DNA of 64,000 bases from Pseudomonas paralcaligenes (lineage in GTDB: Bacteria > Pseudomonadota > Gammaproteobacteria > Pseudomonadales > Pseudomonadaceae). The translations under genes were made by a program, and so were the position numbers. The first letter of the stretch is position 1; the number at the start of each line of letters is the position of its first letter. The DNA lies in the NCBI RefSeq assembly GCF_019655855.1, contig NZ_BPFX01000007.1:310001-374000 (forward strand), in the 5' to 3' direction. The notes beneath the pieces are model-generated. The model made no database searches. It was not told where the DNA came from and saw only the letters and a program-made list of their open reading frames with translations. Below, piece by piece: positions 29,157-37,903 of this stretch.

Positions 29157-29212
29157 AACCACTTACCTCACGGCGTTCATGTTGCGGGTTGCCGGCGCCG
29201 GGGCGCCCGATA

Positions 29213-29998
29213 TCAAAGGTTCTGCGTGATGAACGAGAGCATCTGGTCCGAGGTGGAGATCACCTTGGAGTTCATCTCGTAGGCGCGCTGGGTGGTGATC
29301 ATGTTGACCAGTTCCTCCACCACGCTGACGTTGGAGTTCTCCAGGGTGTTCTGCAACACGGTGCCCAGGCCGGTCAGGCCCGGCGTGCCGACCTGCGGCG
29401 CGCCGCTGGAAGCGGTCTCCAGGAACAGGTTGTTGCCGATCGCCTGCAGGCCCGCCGGGTTGACGAAGTCGGAGGTCTGGATGTTGCCGATCACCTGGGC
29501 CGCGGGGTTGCCGGCGGTGGTCACCGACACGGTGCCATCCTCACCTACGGTGAAGGTCTGCACCTCGGCCGGCAGGACGATGGCCGGCTCCAGCGGGAAG
29601 CCGCTGGAGGTGACGATCTGGCCGTCGGAGTCCAGGTGGAAGCTGCCGTCGCGGGTATAGCCGACGGTGCCGTCCGGCATCAGGATCTGGAAGAAGCCGC
29701 GGCCGTTGACCGCCAGGTCCAGCGGCTGCTCGGTGGTCTGCAGGCTGCCGGCGGTGAAGATCTTCTGGGTGCCGACGACGCGCACACCGGTACCCAGCTG
29801 CAGGCCGGTGGGCAGTTCGCTGTCCTGGCTGGACTGGCCGCCGGGCTGGCGGCGGATCTGGTACAGCAGGTCCTCGAACTCGGCGCGGTCGCGCTTGAAG
29901 CCGGTGGTCGAGACGTTGGCCAGGTTGTTGGAGATGGTGGTCAGGTTCATGTCCTGGGCGGACAGGCCTGTCTTGGCAACCCAGAGGGCAGGAAGCAT
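29213..29998 (-). CDS. flgG: Flagellar distal rod protein FlgG
   Basis: A 261-residue rod protein. Its N-terminal motif (NLTTISNNLANVSTTGFKRD) and C-terminal motif (VEELVNMITTQRAYEMNSK) are the conserved axial-family ends. It sits between flgF and flgH in the standard order. Confidence 0.97.
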   Translation of the reverse strand: MLPALWVAKTGLSAQDMNLTTISNNLANVSTTGFKRDRAEFEDLLYQIRRQPGGQSSQDSELPTGLQLGTGVRVVGTQKIFTAGSLQTTEQPLDLAVNGRGFFQILMPDGTVGYTRDGSFHLDSDGQIVTSSGFPLEPAIVLPAEVQTFTVGEDGTVSVTTAGNPAAQVIGNIQTSDFVNPAGLQAIGNNLFLETASSGAPQVGTPGLTGLGTVLQNTLENSNVSVVEELVNMITTQRAYEMNSKVISTSDQMLSFITQNL

Positions 29999-30044
29999 GT
30001 TCGTTCTCCTCGAGCGCCGGATTCATGGCGCTTCGCGTTGGTAA

Positions 30045-30788
30045 TTAGCTGAGTTGCATGACCCGTGCCATGGCCGACGCGCCGTCTTCGGCGGTGCGCA
30101 TCATCTTCACGTGCAGTTCGAACTGGCGGGACAGCGAGAGCATCGCGGCCATTTCCTCGACGGCGTTGACGTTGCTCGATTCGAGAAAGCCCGAGGTGAG
30201 GCGGACATTGGCCTCGGCGGCCACCGGCTCGGTCGCGCCCTTGACCCGGATCAGACCGTCGGTGCCCTTCTCCATGGTCCTGGAGTCCGGGTTGACCAGC
30301 TTGATGCGGTCCACCTCCGCCATCACGTTCGGCGCCTCGCCGAGGGCACGGATGCTGATGGTGCCGTCCTGGCCGATCTCGACCTTCTGCTCCGGCGGCA
30401 CGGCGATCGGCCCGCCATTGCCCAGCACCGGCAAACCGTTGCCGGTGCGCAGCTGGCCCAGGGCATCGATCTGCAGGCTGGCTGTGCGCACGTAGGCCTC
30501 GCCGCCATCGGGTGCCTGCACCGCGATCCAGCCCTGTCCCTCGATGGCCACGTCCATGTCGCGGCCGGTCTCCTGCAGCGAACCGGGGGTGAAGTCGGTG
30601 GCCGGGCGCTCGCTCATGGCGTAGACCCGCGCCGGGTAGCTCTCGCCGAACACGGGCATGGAACGCGCCTGCTCGTAGTCGCGATGGAAACCGGTGGTGG
30701 AGATGTTGGCCAGGTTGTTCGCATGGGCGCGCTGGGCCATGGTGTTCTGGCTGGCACCGGTCATGGAGATGTACAGCATCTTGTCCAT
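30045..30788 (-). CDS. flgF: Flagellar proximal rod protein FlgF
   Basis: A 247-residue rod protein starting MDKMLYISMTGASQNTMAQ, with the axial motif NNLANISTTGFHRD. ATG 30788 has GGAGC upstream. It is the first gene of the flgFGHIJKL operon and follows a near-perfect sigma-54 promoter, so the operon should be FleQ/FleR-class regulated. Confidence 0.97.
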   Translation of the reverse strand: MDKMLYISMTGASQNTMAQRAHANNLANISTTGFHRDYEQARSMPVFGESYPARVYAMSERPATDFTPGSLQETGRDMDVAIEGQGWIAVQAPDGGEAYVRTASLQIDALGQLRTGNGLPVLGNGGPIAVPPEQKVEIGQDGTISIRALGEAPNVMAEVDRIKLVNPDSRTMEKGTDGLIRVKGATEPVAAEANVRLTSGFLESSNVNAVEEMAAMLSLSRQFELHVKMMRTAEDGASAMARVMQLS

Positions 30789-30842
30789 GGTTTGCTCCGC
30801 AGGACGGCTTTCCGCCGCCAATGACTCTGTTACCTGCCACTC

Positions 30843-30858
30843 AGCAAACACCGTGCCA
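30843..30858 (-). promoter_or_regulatory. Sigma-54 promoter of the flgFGHIJKL operon
   Basis: The minus strand reads TGGCACGGTGTTTGCT, a match to TGGCACG-N4-TTGCW with GG and GC in the -24/-12 positions. The predicted start lies about 45 bases before the flgF ATG. Confidence 0.9.
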
Positions 30859-30908
30859 AGCGCTGAAACTGTCCCTATCCGGTTGTTTTCTATGGACTTA
30901 TAAAAAAG

Positions 30909-30930
30909 AGAGGCTCCCGAAGGAGCCTCT
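30909..30930 (-). terminator. Terminator of the flgBCDE operon
   Basis: A 9-bp perfect stem with loop CGAA (plus-strand order) is followed on the minus strand by CTTTTTT. It lies 54 bases past the flgE stop and upstream of the flgF promoter, separating the two flagellar operons. Confidence 0.9.
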
Positions 30931-30983
30931 TGAGATGGTTTTCCGGCGAGGGGTTGCCGCCGGCGGCAAGCCCCCTCCCCTCA

Positions 30984-32342
30984 TCAACGCAGGTTGATGA
31001 TGGTCTGGGTGATCGCGCTTTCGGTCTCGATGGTCTTGGCGTTGGCCTGGTAGTTGCGCTGGGCGACGATCAGGTTCACCAGCTGGTCCGACAGCTCGAC
31101 GTTGGAGTCCTCCAGCGCGCCCGCCTGCAATACACCCAGGGTTCCCGAACCCGGCGGGTTGCGCACCGGCTCGCCCGATTCGAACGACTGCACCCACTGG
31201 GTCTTGCCGATCGGGGTCAGACCCTGAACGTTGGCGAAGTTGGCCAGGATGACCTGCCCCTGCACCTTGGACTGGCCGTTGGTGTAGCGGGCGAAGATCA
31301 GGCCGGTGTCATCGACTTCCAGGCCGGCCAGCTCACCGGTGGTGTAGCCGTTCTGGCTCACGCTGCTGACGGCGAAGGAGCTGGCGAACTGGGTGGAGCG
31401 GCGCAGGTCGATGGTCAGGAATTCCGGGCTCTGGTTCGCGCCGTTCTCGCTCCATACCGGCGGCGTGGAGTTGTCCGGCGCGGCCGGGGTCCAGTTGTTC
31501 ATCAGGATCGTGCCGTCCGGGTTGACGGTGAAGTCGGTGGAGGTCGAGCTCAGCAACTGTCCCGCCTCGGTGAAGGTCAGGTTAGCGGTGAACGGCGTGG
31601 TGCCGGGACCGTTGTCATAGACCGGGGGCGGCCCGGGGGTGACCAGCACGCTCTCCGGGGCGGACGGGTTGCGCCCGTCGATCAGCACATGCATGGTCCA
31701 GCTGTTGAGCGCCGGCGGCGCATCCTTGACGAAGTACTGGGTCAGTACGTGGGCATTGCCCTGGGTATCGTAGATGTTGGTCGAGGTCGACGAGTTGTAG
31801 GTGGTCGGGTCGGCCGGGTTGAACGGCGTCGTCGTCGGCGACACGCTGTTGGAGTTCAGGTTGAAGGTCTGCGCCATGGTCGAGGTCGCGCGCGGCTCCT
31901 GGCTGGCGGTCTGGATGCGCAGGTTGCCGATGACGCCCGTCTGCAGGTTGTCGTTGGCGTCGACCGTGTAGCCCTGCAGGTTGTAGCCGAAGTTGTCGAC
32001 AATGAAGCCGTCGCGGTCGGTGCCGAAATAGCCCGCGCGGGTGTAGCTCAGGGCGCCGTTGTTGCTGACCTGGAAGAAGCCGTTGCCGTTGATCGCCAGG
32101 TCCAGCGCGTTCTGGGTGTAGTTGATGTTGCCCTGGTTGAACAGCTGGGCGACGTCGCCCAGCAGCACGCCGCTGCCCTGTGGGTTCTTGCCGGTACCGA
32201 GCATCGATGCCGCGTAGACGTCGGCGAACTCGGCGCGGGACTGCTTGAAGCCCGCGGTGCCGGCGTTGGCAATGTTGTTGCCGGTGACGTTGAGGTCCTT
32301 GGTGGCTGCCCGCAGACCGCTGAGACCGATATTGAAAGCCAT
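30984..32342 (-). CDS. flgE: Flagellar hook protein FlgE
   Basis: A 452-residue hook subunit. The N-terminal axial motif LNVTGNNIANAGTAGFKQSR and C-terminal LSDQLVNLIVAQRNYQANAK are present. The centre is rich in Thr, Asn and Pro, as in other Pseudomonas hooks. It follows flgD, and a strong terminator follows it. Confidence 0.97.
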   Translation of the reverse strand: MAFNIGLSGLRAATKDLNVTGNNIANAGTAGFKQSRAEFADVYAASMLGTGKNPQGSGVLLGDVAQLFNQGNINYTQNALDLAINGNGFFQVSNNGALSYTRAGYFGTDRDGFIVDNFGYNLQGYTVDANDNLQTGVIGNLRIQTASQEPRATSTMAQTFNLNSNSVSPTTTPFNPADPTTYNSSTSTNIYDTQGNAHVLTQYFVKDAPPALNSWTMHVLIDGRNPSAPESVLVTPGPPPVYDNGPGTTPFTANLTFTEAGQLLSSTSTDFTVNPDGTILMNNWTPAAPDNSTPPVWSENGANQSPEFLTIDLRRSTQFASSFAVSSVSQNGYTTGELAGLEVDDTGLIFARYTNGQSKVQGQVILANFANVQGLTPIGKTQWVQSFESGEPVRNPPGSGTLGVLQAGALEDSNVELSDQLVNLIVAQRNYQANAKTIETESAITQTIINLR

Positions 32343-32387
32343 GGATGTGCTCCTTTGCCGTTACTGCCGGCGCTTACAGCCTGGGGG

Positions 32388-33059
32388 TTATTGACCGATT
32401 GTCTGGACCTGGGACAGCGGCACCGCGCCGATGCCCGCCAGGTTGAGCCTCATTTCGCTGCCGTTCTGACCGAGCACGACACTGTCGACGTTGGCCGGCA
32501 GCAGGGTGTAGAGCCCCTTGGTGCCTTCGGGGTAGGTGGCCTGGGCCTCGAACTTGTAGGTGCCGGGCGGCATGAGATCGCCGTTCGAGTCCTTGCCGTC
32601 CCACATGAAGCTCACGTTGCCCGCCGCCTGCTGGCCGAGATTGACGCGGCTCACCGCCTTGCCGGCGCTGTCGTAGACGTTGACGTAGACGTTGCTGCTG
32701 CTGACCGGCAGGACCAGGCTGGCCTTGAAGGTCTCGCTGGTGTCGACCACCGCCTTGTCGGACGGCACGATCACCTTGCGCCCGACCAGGGACGAGGCCT
32801 GCAGGGCCTGCGAGGACTGATAGCCGGACAGCAGGGAGCCCATGCTGGTATTGAGCTTCTCAATACCCTCGACCTGGCTGAACTGCGCGAGCTGGGCGAT
32901 GAACTCGCCGTTCTCCTGCGGCTCCAGCGGGTTCTGGTTGTTCAACTGGGCCACCAGCAGCTCGAGAAATTCATTCTTGCCGAGATCCTTGCTCTGCTTG
33001 GTTTCCTGCTTGATCTGGTACTGGTCCAGTACCGAACTGGCGCCGCTTACACTGCTCAT
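32388..33059 (-). CDS. flgD: Flagellar hook-assembly scaffold protein FlgD
   Basis: A 223-residue hook cap. The conserved N-terminal segment LGKNEFLELLVAQLNNQNPL and the C-terminal FlgD Ig/tudor-type domain (WDGKDSNGDLMPPGTYKFE) are visible. It is discarded after hook completion. Position between flgC and flgE is canonical. Confidence 0.97.
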   Translation of the reverse strand: MSSVSGASSVLDQYQIKQETKQSKDLGKNEFLELLVAQLNNQNPLEPQENGEFIAQLAQFSQVEGIEKLNTSMGSLLSGYQSSQALQASSLVGRKVIVPSDKAVVDTSETFKASLVLPVSSSNVYVNVYDSAGKAVSRVNLGQQAAGNVSFMWDGKDSNGDLMPPGTYKFEAQATYPEGTKGLYTLLPANVDSVVLGQNGSEMRLNLAGIGAVPLSQVQTIGQ

Positions 33060-33083
33060 CCCTTCAACTCCTCGCTAACCGGA

Positions 33084-33527
33084 TCACTGGCCCAAGGTCA
33101 GTACGCGCTGCATCATCTGCTTGGCGGTGTTCATCATTTCCACGTTGGTCTGGAAGGCACGACTGGCGGAAATCATGTCGGCCATCTCCTCGACCACGTT
33201 GACGTTCGGGTAGTACACGTAGCCCTTCTCGTCGGCCGCCGGATGGTTGGGCTCGTAGCGGGGCATCAGGCTGCTCTGGTCTTCCACCACGCCCAGCACC
33301 TGAACGCCACGACCAGGCTGGTCCTGGTCGGCGAACAGCGAGCCGCGGTCGCCGTCCATGGTCGACTCGAACACGGTGGCGAACACCGGGTGGCGCGCGC
33401 GGTAGGTCTGGTCGATGCTCGACGAAACGGTCTCGGCGTTGGCGATGTTGCTGGAAATGGTGTTCAGGCGAGTGCTCTGGGCGCTCATGCCGGTACCGGC
33501 GATGTTGAAGACACTGGAGAGTGACAT
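33084..33527 (-). CDS. flgC: Flagellar proximal rod protein FlgC
   Basis: A 147-residue rod protein with MSAQSTRLNTISSNIANAET at the N-terminus and VEEMADMISASRAFQTNVEM near the C-terminus, the two conserved axial helices. It lies 14 bases after flgB. Confidence 0.97.
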   Translation of the reverse strand: MSLSSVFNIAGTGMSAQSTRLNTISSNIANAETVSSSIDQTYRARHPVFATVFESTMDGDRGSLFADQDQPGRGVQVLGVVEDQSSLMPRYEPNHPAADEKGYVYYPNVNVVEEMADMISASRAFQTNVEMMNTAKQMMQRVLTLGQ

Positions 33528-33541
33528 GACTGGGATCTCCC

Positions 33542-33949
33542 TTATTCGCCGCGCAGGGCGCCGACAAGACCTTTGAATTTGCTGTTGAGCAGGGTGAAGC
33601 TGGCCTGGAACTGCACCGCGTTCTCGGCGTAGTTGGCCTGCTCCTGCTGCATGTCGACGCTGTTCTGGTCGATGGACGGATGGAACGGCGTGCGGTAGCG
33701 CAACGCCGGGTCGGCCAGCTGGATACCTTCGCTGGCGATGTGGCGGCTGTCGGTGCGGCTCATCTCGAACTGCTTGCCGCTCTGCTTCTCGCTCTGCTCC
33801 GCAAGCACGGCGGAGAAGTCCAGATCACGGGCCTTGTAATGCGGCGTGTCGGCATTGGCGATGTTGTTGGCCAGGACCTCGGCGCGTTGCGCGCGGAAGC
33901 CCAGGGCCGTTTCGTGAATGCCGAGTGCGTTTGCGAAGCTGATGCTCAT
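33542..33949 (-). CDS. flgB: Flagellar proximal rod protein FlgB
   Basis: A 135-residue rod protein starting MSISFANALGIHETALGFRA, with the axial motif NNIANADTPHYKARD. ATG 33949 is chosen because the upstream sigma-54 start site excludes the longer reading. It is the first gene of flgBCDE. Confidence 0.97.
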   Translation of the reverse strand: MSISFANALGIHETALGFRAQRAEVLANNIANADTPHYKARDLDFSAVLAEQSEKQSGKQFEMSRTDSRHIASEGIQLADPALRYRTPFHPSIDQNSVDMQQEQANYAENAVQFQASFTLLNSKFKGLVGALRGE

Positions 33950-33990
33950 GATCGATAACCTCTGCCGTGTGGGCGTCGTGCCAGACACTC

Positions 33991-34006
33991 AGCAAAGGCT
34001 GTGCCA
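33991..34006 (-). promoter_or_regulatory. Sigma-54 promoter of the flgBCDE operon
   Basis: The minus strand reads TGGCACAGCCTTTGCT, with GG and GC at -24/-12 spacing. The leader to the flgB ATG would be about 30 bases. Confidence 0.88.
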
Positions 34007-34094
34007 ACTGATACATACCTTTATTTTCAATGGTTTACCGAGTTCAGGTGCCATCAAAGGGCGGCAAGCGGCAATAGTTTTCCGCTTCGCCCCT

Positions 34095-34123
34095 GCAAGC
34101 GGCAAACCCCGTTTGCCGCTTGC
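34095..34123. repeat. Perfect 13-bp palindrome upstream of flgB
   Basis: Arms 34095-34107 and 34111-34123 are fully complementary around a CCC loop. The motif GCAAGCGGCAA also occurs just to the left at about 34066-34076. It has no T run and lies between the cheR terminator and the flgB promoter region. Confidence 0.6.
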
Positions 34124-34142
34124 TATCCGGAAGGCGCAAACG

Positions 34143-34172
34143 AAAACGGGAGGCCAGTGGGCCTCCCGTTTT
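34143..34172 (-). terminator. Terminator of cheR (cheV-cheR operon)
   Basis: A 13-bp stem around loop AGTG with flanking A and T runs. On the minus strand it ends in TTTT shortly after the cheR stop. Confidence 0.88.
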
Positions 34173-34190
34173 TTCACCTTCCGATGCGGA

Positions 34191-35018
34191 TCACTTCACC
34201 TTGTAGATGATCCCCGGGCTGCACTGGACCATCTGATACAGGTCGGGCAGGCCGTTCAGCGCTTCCGACGCCCCGAGGAACAGGTAGCCCCCCGGCTTGA
34301 GGGTGGCGTGGATGCGGGTGAGGATGTCTTTCTTCACATCGGCGGAGAAGTAGATCAGCACGTTACGGCAGAACACCACGTCGAACTTGCCAAGCACCGC
34401 ATAGCTTTCCAGCAGGTTCAGGGCGCGGAACTCCACCCGGTTCTTGATCGCCGGCTTGACCGCCCAGCGCGCGGGCCCCTTGGCATCGAAATAGCGCTGC
34501 AGTCGCTCCTGCGACAGGCCGCGACCGATGGCCAGGCTGTCGTACTCGCCGGACTTGCAGTTCGCCAGCATGGAGCCGGAAAGGTCGGTGGCGACGATCT
34601 GCACCCCGGCCTTGAGCTGCCCGAGATTGGTCCGCTCGAATTCGTCGATGGTCATCGACAGCGAAAAGGGCTCCTGCCCCGAGGAGCAGGCGGCCGACCA
34701 GATGCGCAGGCGCTGATTGGGATTGGCCTTGATCAGCTCCGGCAGCACCCGGTTCTTCATCACCTCGAACGGATAGGTATCGCGAAACCACAGGGTCTCG
34801 TTGGTGGTCATGGCGTCCACCACCTGCTCGCGCAGCCCTCCGCGGGGCTGGGCCTGCATCTTCTGCACCAGCTCGCCGAGGCTCTTGATGCCCTGCTGCT
34901 CCATCAGCTTGTTGAGACGGCTGGAAACCAAGTACTGCTTGTTGCTTCCCAGCAGAATGCCGCAGGCCTTTTCCAGGAAGGTCCGGAATTGCTCGAAATC
35001 CAAATTGCCTGAAGACAC
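34191..35018 (-). CDS. cheR: Chemotaxis protein methyltransferase CheR
   Basis: A 275-residue SAM-dependent methyltransferase that methylates glutamates of chemoreceptors. The N-terminal helical domain includes SNKQYLVSSRLNKLM. The catalytic domain has TNETLWFRD, RIWSAACSSGQEPFSL, DVVFCRNVLIYF and GYLFLGASE. The start is taken as GTG 35018, with GAGG eight bases upstream and the family-like start SSGNLDFEQF; ATG 35039 is the alternative. It lies 43 bases after cheV in one operon. Confidence 0.95.
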   Translation of the reverse strand: MSSGNLDFEQFRTFLEKACGILLGSNKQYLVSSRLNKLMEQQGIKSLGELVQKMQAQPRGGLREQVVDAMTTNETLWFRDTYPFEVMKNRVLPELIKANPNQRLRIWSAACSSGQEPFSLSMTIDEFERTNLGQLKAGVQIVATDLSGSMLANCKSGEYDSLAIGRGLSQERLQRYFDAKGPARWAVKPAIKNRVEFRALNLLESYAVLGKFDVVFCRNVLIYFSADVKKDILTRIHATLKPGGYLFLGASEALNGLPDLYQMVQCSPGIIYKVK

Positions 35019-35061
35019 TAATGCTGCCTCACCAAACATGATCCAACCGAGGGCCTAGCCC

Positions 35062-35994
35062 TCAGCCCCCATCGGCTACCCGGATGCGCTCGACGACGCG
35101 GGAGGCCAGTTCGTCCGGACGGAACTTCGCCAGGAAATCGTCCGCGCCGACCTTCTTCACCATCGCCTGGTTGAACACTCCGGAGAGCGAAGTATGCAGA
35201 ATCACATGGAGGTTCTGCATCCTCGGATCGGAGCGAATCTCTGCCGTCAGGGTGTAGCCGTCCATCTCCGGCATCTCGATGTCGGAGATCAGCATGAGGA
35301 ACTCCTGGGCGGGACTCTTGCCCTCCTCGACCATCTTGCGCAGGTAGTCGTAGGCCTGGCGGCCGTCGTTGAGCGCCACCACTTCCACGCCGACGCTCTC
35401 GAGGCAGCGGGAAACCTGCTTGCGGGCCACGGAAGAGTCGTCGCAGATCAGCACGCGCTTGGACACCGCGCGGGCCTGGGTCTCCACGTCCACCACGCCC
35501 TCGGAGATCGACTCCGACATGGGCGCCACCTCGGCGAGGATCTTCTCCACGTCGATGATTTCCACCAGCTGCTTGTCCACCCGGGTGACCGCGGTGAGGT
35601 AGTGGTCACGGCCGGTGCCCTTGGGCGGCGGATGGATCTCCTCCCAGTTCATGTTGACGATGCGCTCCACCGAGCGCACCAGGAAACCCTGCACCTTGGT
35701 GTTGTACTCGGTGATGATCACGAAACTGTTGTGGATGTCATCCAGCGCCGTTCTGCCGGTAGCCAGCGCCAGATCGAGAATCGGGATGGTGCCCCCACGG
35801 ATATTCGCCACGCCGCGCACCACCCGGCTGGATTTGGGCATCACGGTGAGCTTGGGGCATTGCAGCACCTCCTTCACCTTGAACACGTTGATGCCGTACA
35901 GCTGCGGACCGTCCAGACGGAACAGCAAGAGCTCGAGGCGGTTCTGCCCGACCAGTTGGGTACGCTGGTTAACCGAGTCCAATAGTCCGGCCAT
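35062..35994 (-). CDS. cheV: Chemotaxis coupling protein CheV
   Basis: A 310-residue protein with a CheW-like adaptor domain (about 1-160, with LELLLFRLDGPQLYGINVFKV) fused to a response-regulator receiver (about 175-305). The receiver shows acidic DD in LICDDSSVA, phosphoacceptor Asp in LISDIEMPEMDGY and Lys in LAKFRPDE. ATG 35994 has AAGGAG seven bases upstream. It links receptors to CheA and may buffer phosphorylation. It is divergent from flgA. Confidence 0.95.
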   Translation of the reverse strand: MAGLLDSVNQRTQLVGQNRLELLLFRLDGPQLYGINVFKVKEVLQCPKLTVMPKSSRVVRGVANIRGGTIPILDLALATGRTALDDIHNSFVIITEYNTKVQGFLVRSVERIVNMNWEEIHPPPKGTGRDHYLTAVTRVDKQLVEIIDVEKILAEVAPMSESISEGVVDVETQARAVSKRVLICDDSSVARKQVSRCLESVGVEVVALNDGRQAYDYLRKMVEEGKSPAQEFLMLISDIEMPEMDGYTLTAEIRSDPRMQNLHVILHTSLSGVFNQAMVKKVGADDFLAKFRPDELASRVVERIRVADGG

Positions 35995-36048
35995 GCGCAG
36001 ACTCCTTATCGTTCGTATCGCCGTACATTCTGCCAAAGCCTAGCAGGC

Positions 36049-36062
36049 GGCACGGGCCTTGC
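36049..36062 (+). promoter_or_regulatory. Sigma-54-like promoter of flgA
   Basis: GGCACGGGCCTTGC has the -24 GG and -12 GC at correct spacing on the plus strand. Transcription would begin near 36073, leaving almost no leader before ATG 36075. flgA is a FleQ-dependent class II gene in P. aeruginosa, which agrees with this site. Confidence 0.65.
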
Positions 36063-36074
36063 TTCGTGAGGTGC

Positions 36075-36833
36075 ATGAACGCACTCACGACACTTTCCCG
36101 ACGCATGATGGCCAAAAGCCCCTTTCTTGCCGGTGTTTTACCCGCTTTGGGCCTGTTCGGCTACAGCACGCTGCATGCTGCGCAGCTGACATTGCCCGAG
36201 GAGCTTATCGGCGCCACCGAAGGCTTTCTTGAATTCACCGTCGAGGATTATCTAGAGCGTAGCGAAATCCCCGCACGCCATGAAATCCAGGTCAACGCCC
36301 TCGACCCCCGGCTGCGCCTGGCGGCCTGCGACAGCGATTTGACGCAACGCCTGGAGAGCCCCGCCCAGCCAGTTGGCCGGGTCACCGTGAGAGTCAGCTG
36401 CGAAGGGAGCACGCCCTGGACGGTCTTCGTCCCGGCTCAGGTACGAATCTTCCGACCGGTGGCGGTGCTGAAGACGCCGCTCAAGCGCGACAGCGTCGTG
36501 GGGCCCGCCGACATCGCGATGATCGAGCAGGACATCGGCCTGCTGGGCAGGGGCTATATCGCCGACCCGGACCAGGCCATCGGCAGAAAAATGACGCGAC
36601 CGCTGCAGGCGGACCAGGTGCTAACCCCGGCCATGCTGCAGCTGGCGGAAAGCGTGCGCCGCGGCGACCAGGTGGTGATTGCCGCGCGCGCCGGCGGGAT
36701 CAATGTGCGGGTACAGGGCGAGGCCTTGTCCGCCGGCACGCTCGGCCAGCAGATCAGCGTACGCAACCTCAGCTCGCAGCGCGTGGTCAGAGCTCGTGTG
36801 ATAGGCCCCGGGCAGGTCGAGGTGGAAATGTAG
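36075..36833 (+). CDS. flgA: Flagellar P-ring assembly chaperone FlgA
   Basis: A 252-residue periplasmic chaperone for FlgI. It has a signal sequence ending near STLHA and a C-terminal SAF-type domain (about 130-250, with [16 protein letters not shown] and [15 protein letters not shown]). The start is uncertain: ATG 36075 has GAGG only three bases away and almost no 5' leader if the sigma-54 site is used, while ATG 36105 ([10 protein letters not shown]) gives a neater signal peptide. It is divergent from cheV and is followed by flgM. Confidence 0.92.
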   Translation: MNALTTLSRRMMAKSPFLAGVLPALGLFGYSTLHAAQLTLPEELIGATEGFLEFTVEDYLERSEIPARHEIQVNALDPRLRLAACDSDLTQRLESPAQPVGRVTVRVSCEGSTPWTVFVPAQVRIFRPVAVLKTPLKRDSVVGPADIAMIEQDIGLLGRGYIADPDQAIGRKMTRPLQADQVLTPAMLQLAESVRRGDQVVIAARAGGINVRVQGEALSAGTLGQQISVRNLSSQRVVRARVIGPGQVEVEM

Positions 36834-36901
36834 GCACGATTCTTGTAGCGCAAACTCCCGGCGATTTCCTACACTGTTAAACGACGCACACATTTGCGCC
36901 C

Positions 36902-36928
36902 TAAAGTTTCGACGGATACGGCCGACAA
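36902..36928 (+). promoter_or_regulatory. FliA (sigma-28) promoter of flgMN-flgZ
   Basis: TAAA (36902-36905), 15 bases, GCCGACAA (36921-36928) matches the sigma-28 consensus TAAA-N15-GCCGATAA except one base. The leader to flgM would be about 30 bases. Confidence 0.88.
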
Positions 36929-36966
36929 CCCAGTCAAGCGTCCAGATACCGTCAGAGGTTCACAAC

Positions 36967-37308
36967 ATGGTTATCGACTTCAACCGGCTGAACAATGCCT
37001 CCTCTCCCGCCAACAGCGGGCGTGCCGGCAATGCCCAGGCCAGCGGCCGTAACGAGGCCGTCAGCAGCACGCTGCCGAACGCACCCCAGGTTGCGAGCGA
37101 GCAGGCCACCGCCGGCAAAACCGGCGAGTCCGTGCAGCTCAGCCGCGAAGCCCAGCAGTTGCAGAAAGTGAGCGACAAGCTGCGTGACCTGCCGACCGTG
37201 GACAAAGAGCGCGTCGCGAAACTGAAGCAGGCCATCGCCGACGGCAGCTACCAGGTCGATGCCCAGCGCGTCGCCGGCAAGCTGCTCGACTTCGAATCCC
37301 AGCGCTAG
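36967..37308 (+). CDS. flgM: Anti-sigma-28 factor FlgM
   Basis: A 113-residue, largely disordered protein that binds FliA until the hook is complete and is then secreted. It starts [18 protein letters not shown] and ends with the FliA-binding helices ([37 protein letters not shown]). AGAGG precedes the ATG. Its own FliA promoter gives the usual feedback loop. Confidence 0.95.
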   Translation: MVIDFNRLNNASSPANSGRAGNAQASGRNEAVSSTLPNAPQVASEQATAGKTGESVQLSREAQQLQKVSDKLRDLPTVDKERVAKLKQAIADGSYQVDAQRVAGKLLDFESQR

Positions 37309-37357
37309 TCCAAGGGCTGCGCTGGGGGTGTTGGACGCCCAATCCCCAGAGCCCGCG

Positions 37358-37825
37358 ATGCAAAACGACGACCTGCTGCACCTGTTCATCGAAGATATCG
37401 GCACGGCCCAGCGCCTGCTTGAATTGATCGATACCGAATTCCAGGCCATGGGCGAGCGCGACCTGCCGCGCCTGGAACAGATCCTCGGCGAGAAACTTCC
37501 CCTCCTCGGCTTGCTGGACCAGCACGGTACGGCTCGCTCCAACCTGCTTTCCGCGCAGCAGCTGAGTGCCGATCGCGCCGGCCTGGAGACACTGGCCAGC
37601 CGCCGTGACGACGGCGCGGAACTGCTGGCCCGCAGCGAAGAGCTGAACCGGCTGCTGGAAAGCTGCCGCGACGCCAACCAGCGCAACGGCCGCCTGATCC
37701 GCGCCAACCAGGCATCGCTCAAGAGCGTGCTCGGGATTCTTCGTGGCGGAGAAACGCCCGGCCTCTATGACAGCCGCGGCGGCGCCGCTAGAATCGCGCA
37801 GCAACGCCCGCTCAGCCAGGCCTGA
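37358..37825 (+). CDS. flgN: Flagellar export chaperone FlgN
   Basis: A 155-residue helical export chaperone for FlgK and FlgL. It starts MQNDDLLHLFIEDIGTAQRL and has a long amphipathic helix through about residue 110, with the C-terminal LKSVLGILRG segment. It lies 49 bases after flgM. The ribosome-binding site is weak. An in-frame extension upstream to 37259 would overlap flgM and is not family-like. Confidence 0.93.
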   Translation: MQNDDLLHLFIEDIGTAQRLLELIDTEFQAMGERDLPRLEQILGEKLPLLGLLDQHGTARSNLLSAQQLSADRAGLETLASRRDDGAELLARSEELNRLLESCRDANQRNGRLIRANQASLKSVLGILRGGETPGLYDSRGGAARIAQQRPLSQA

Positions 37826-37903
37826 GCCATAACAACGAGCACAGGGGACATGCCGGCAATATGCCAGTATGCTAGTGCCGCAGTACCTGGAGAATGCCGG
37901 AAC

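Noticed and set aside
35995..36048. FliA-like promoter for cheV (TAGG...GGCGATAC on the minus strand)
   Set aside because: Both elements deviate from the consensus, so it was not listed, although FliA control of cheV-cheR is expected from P. aeruginosa.
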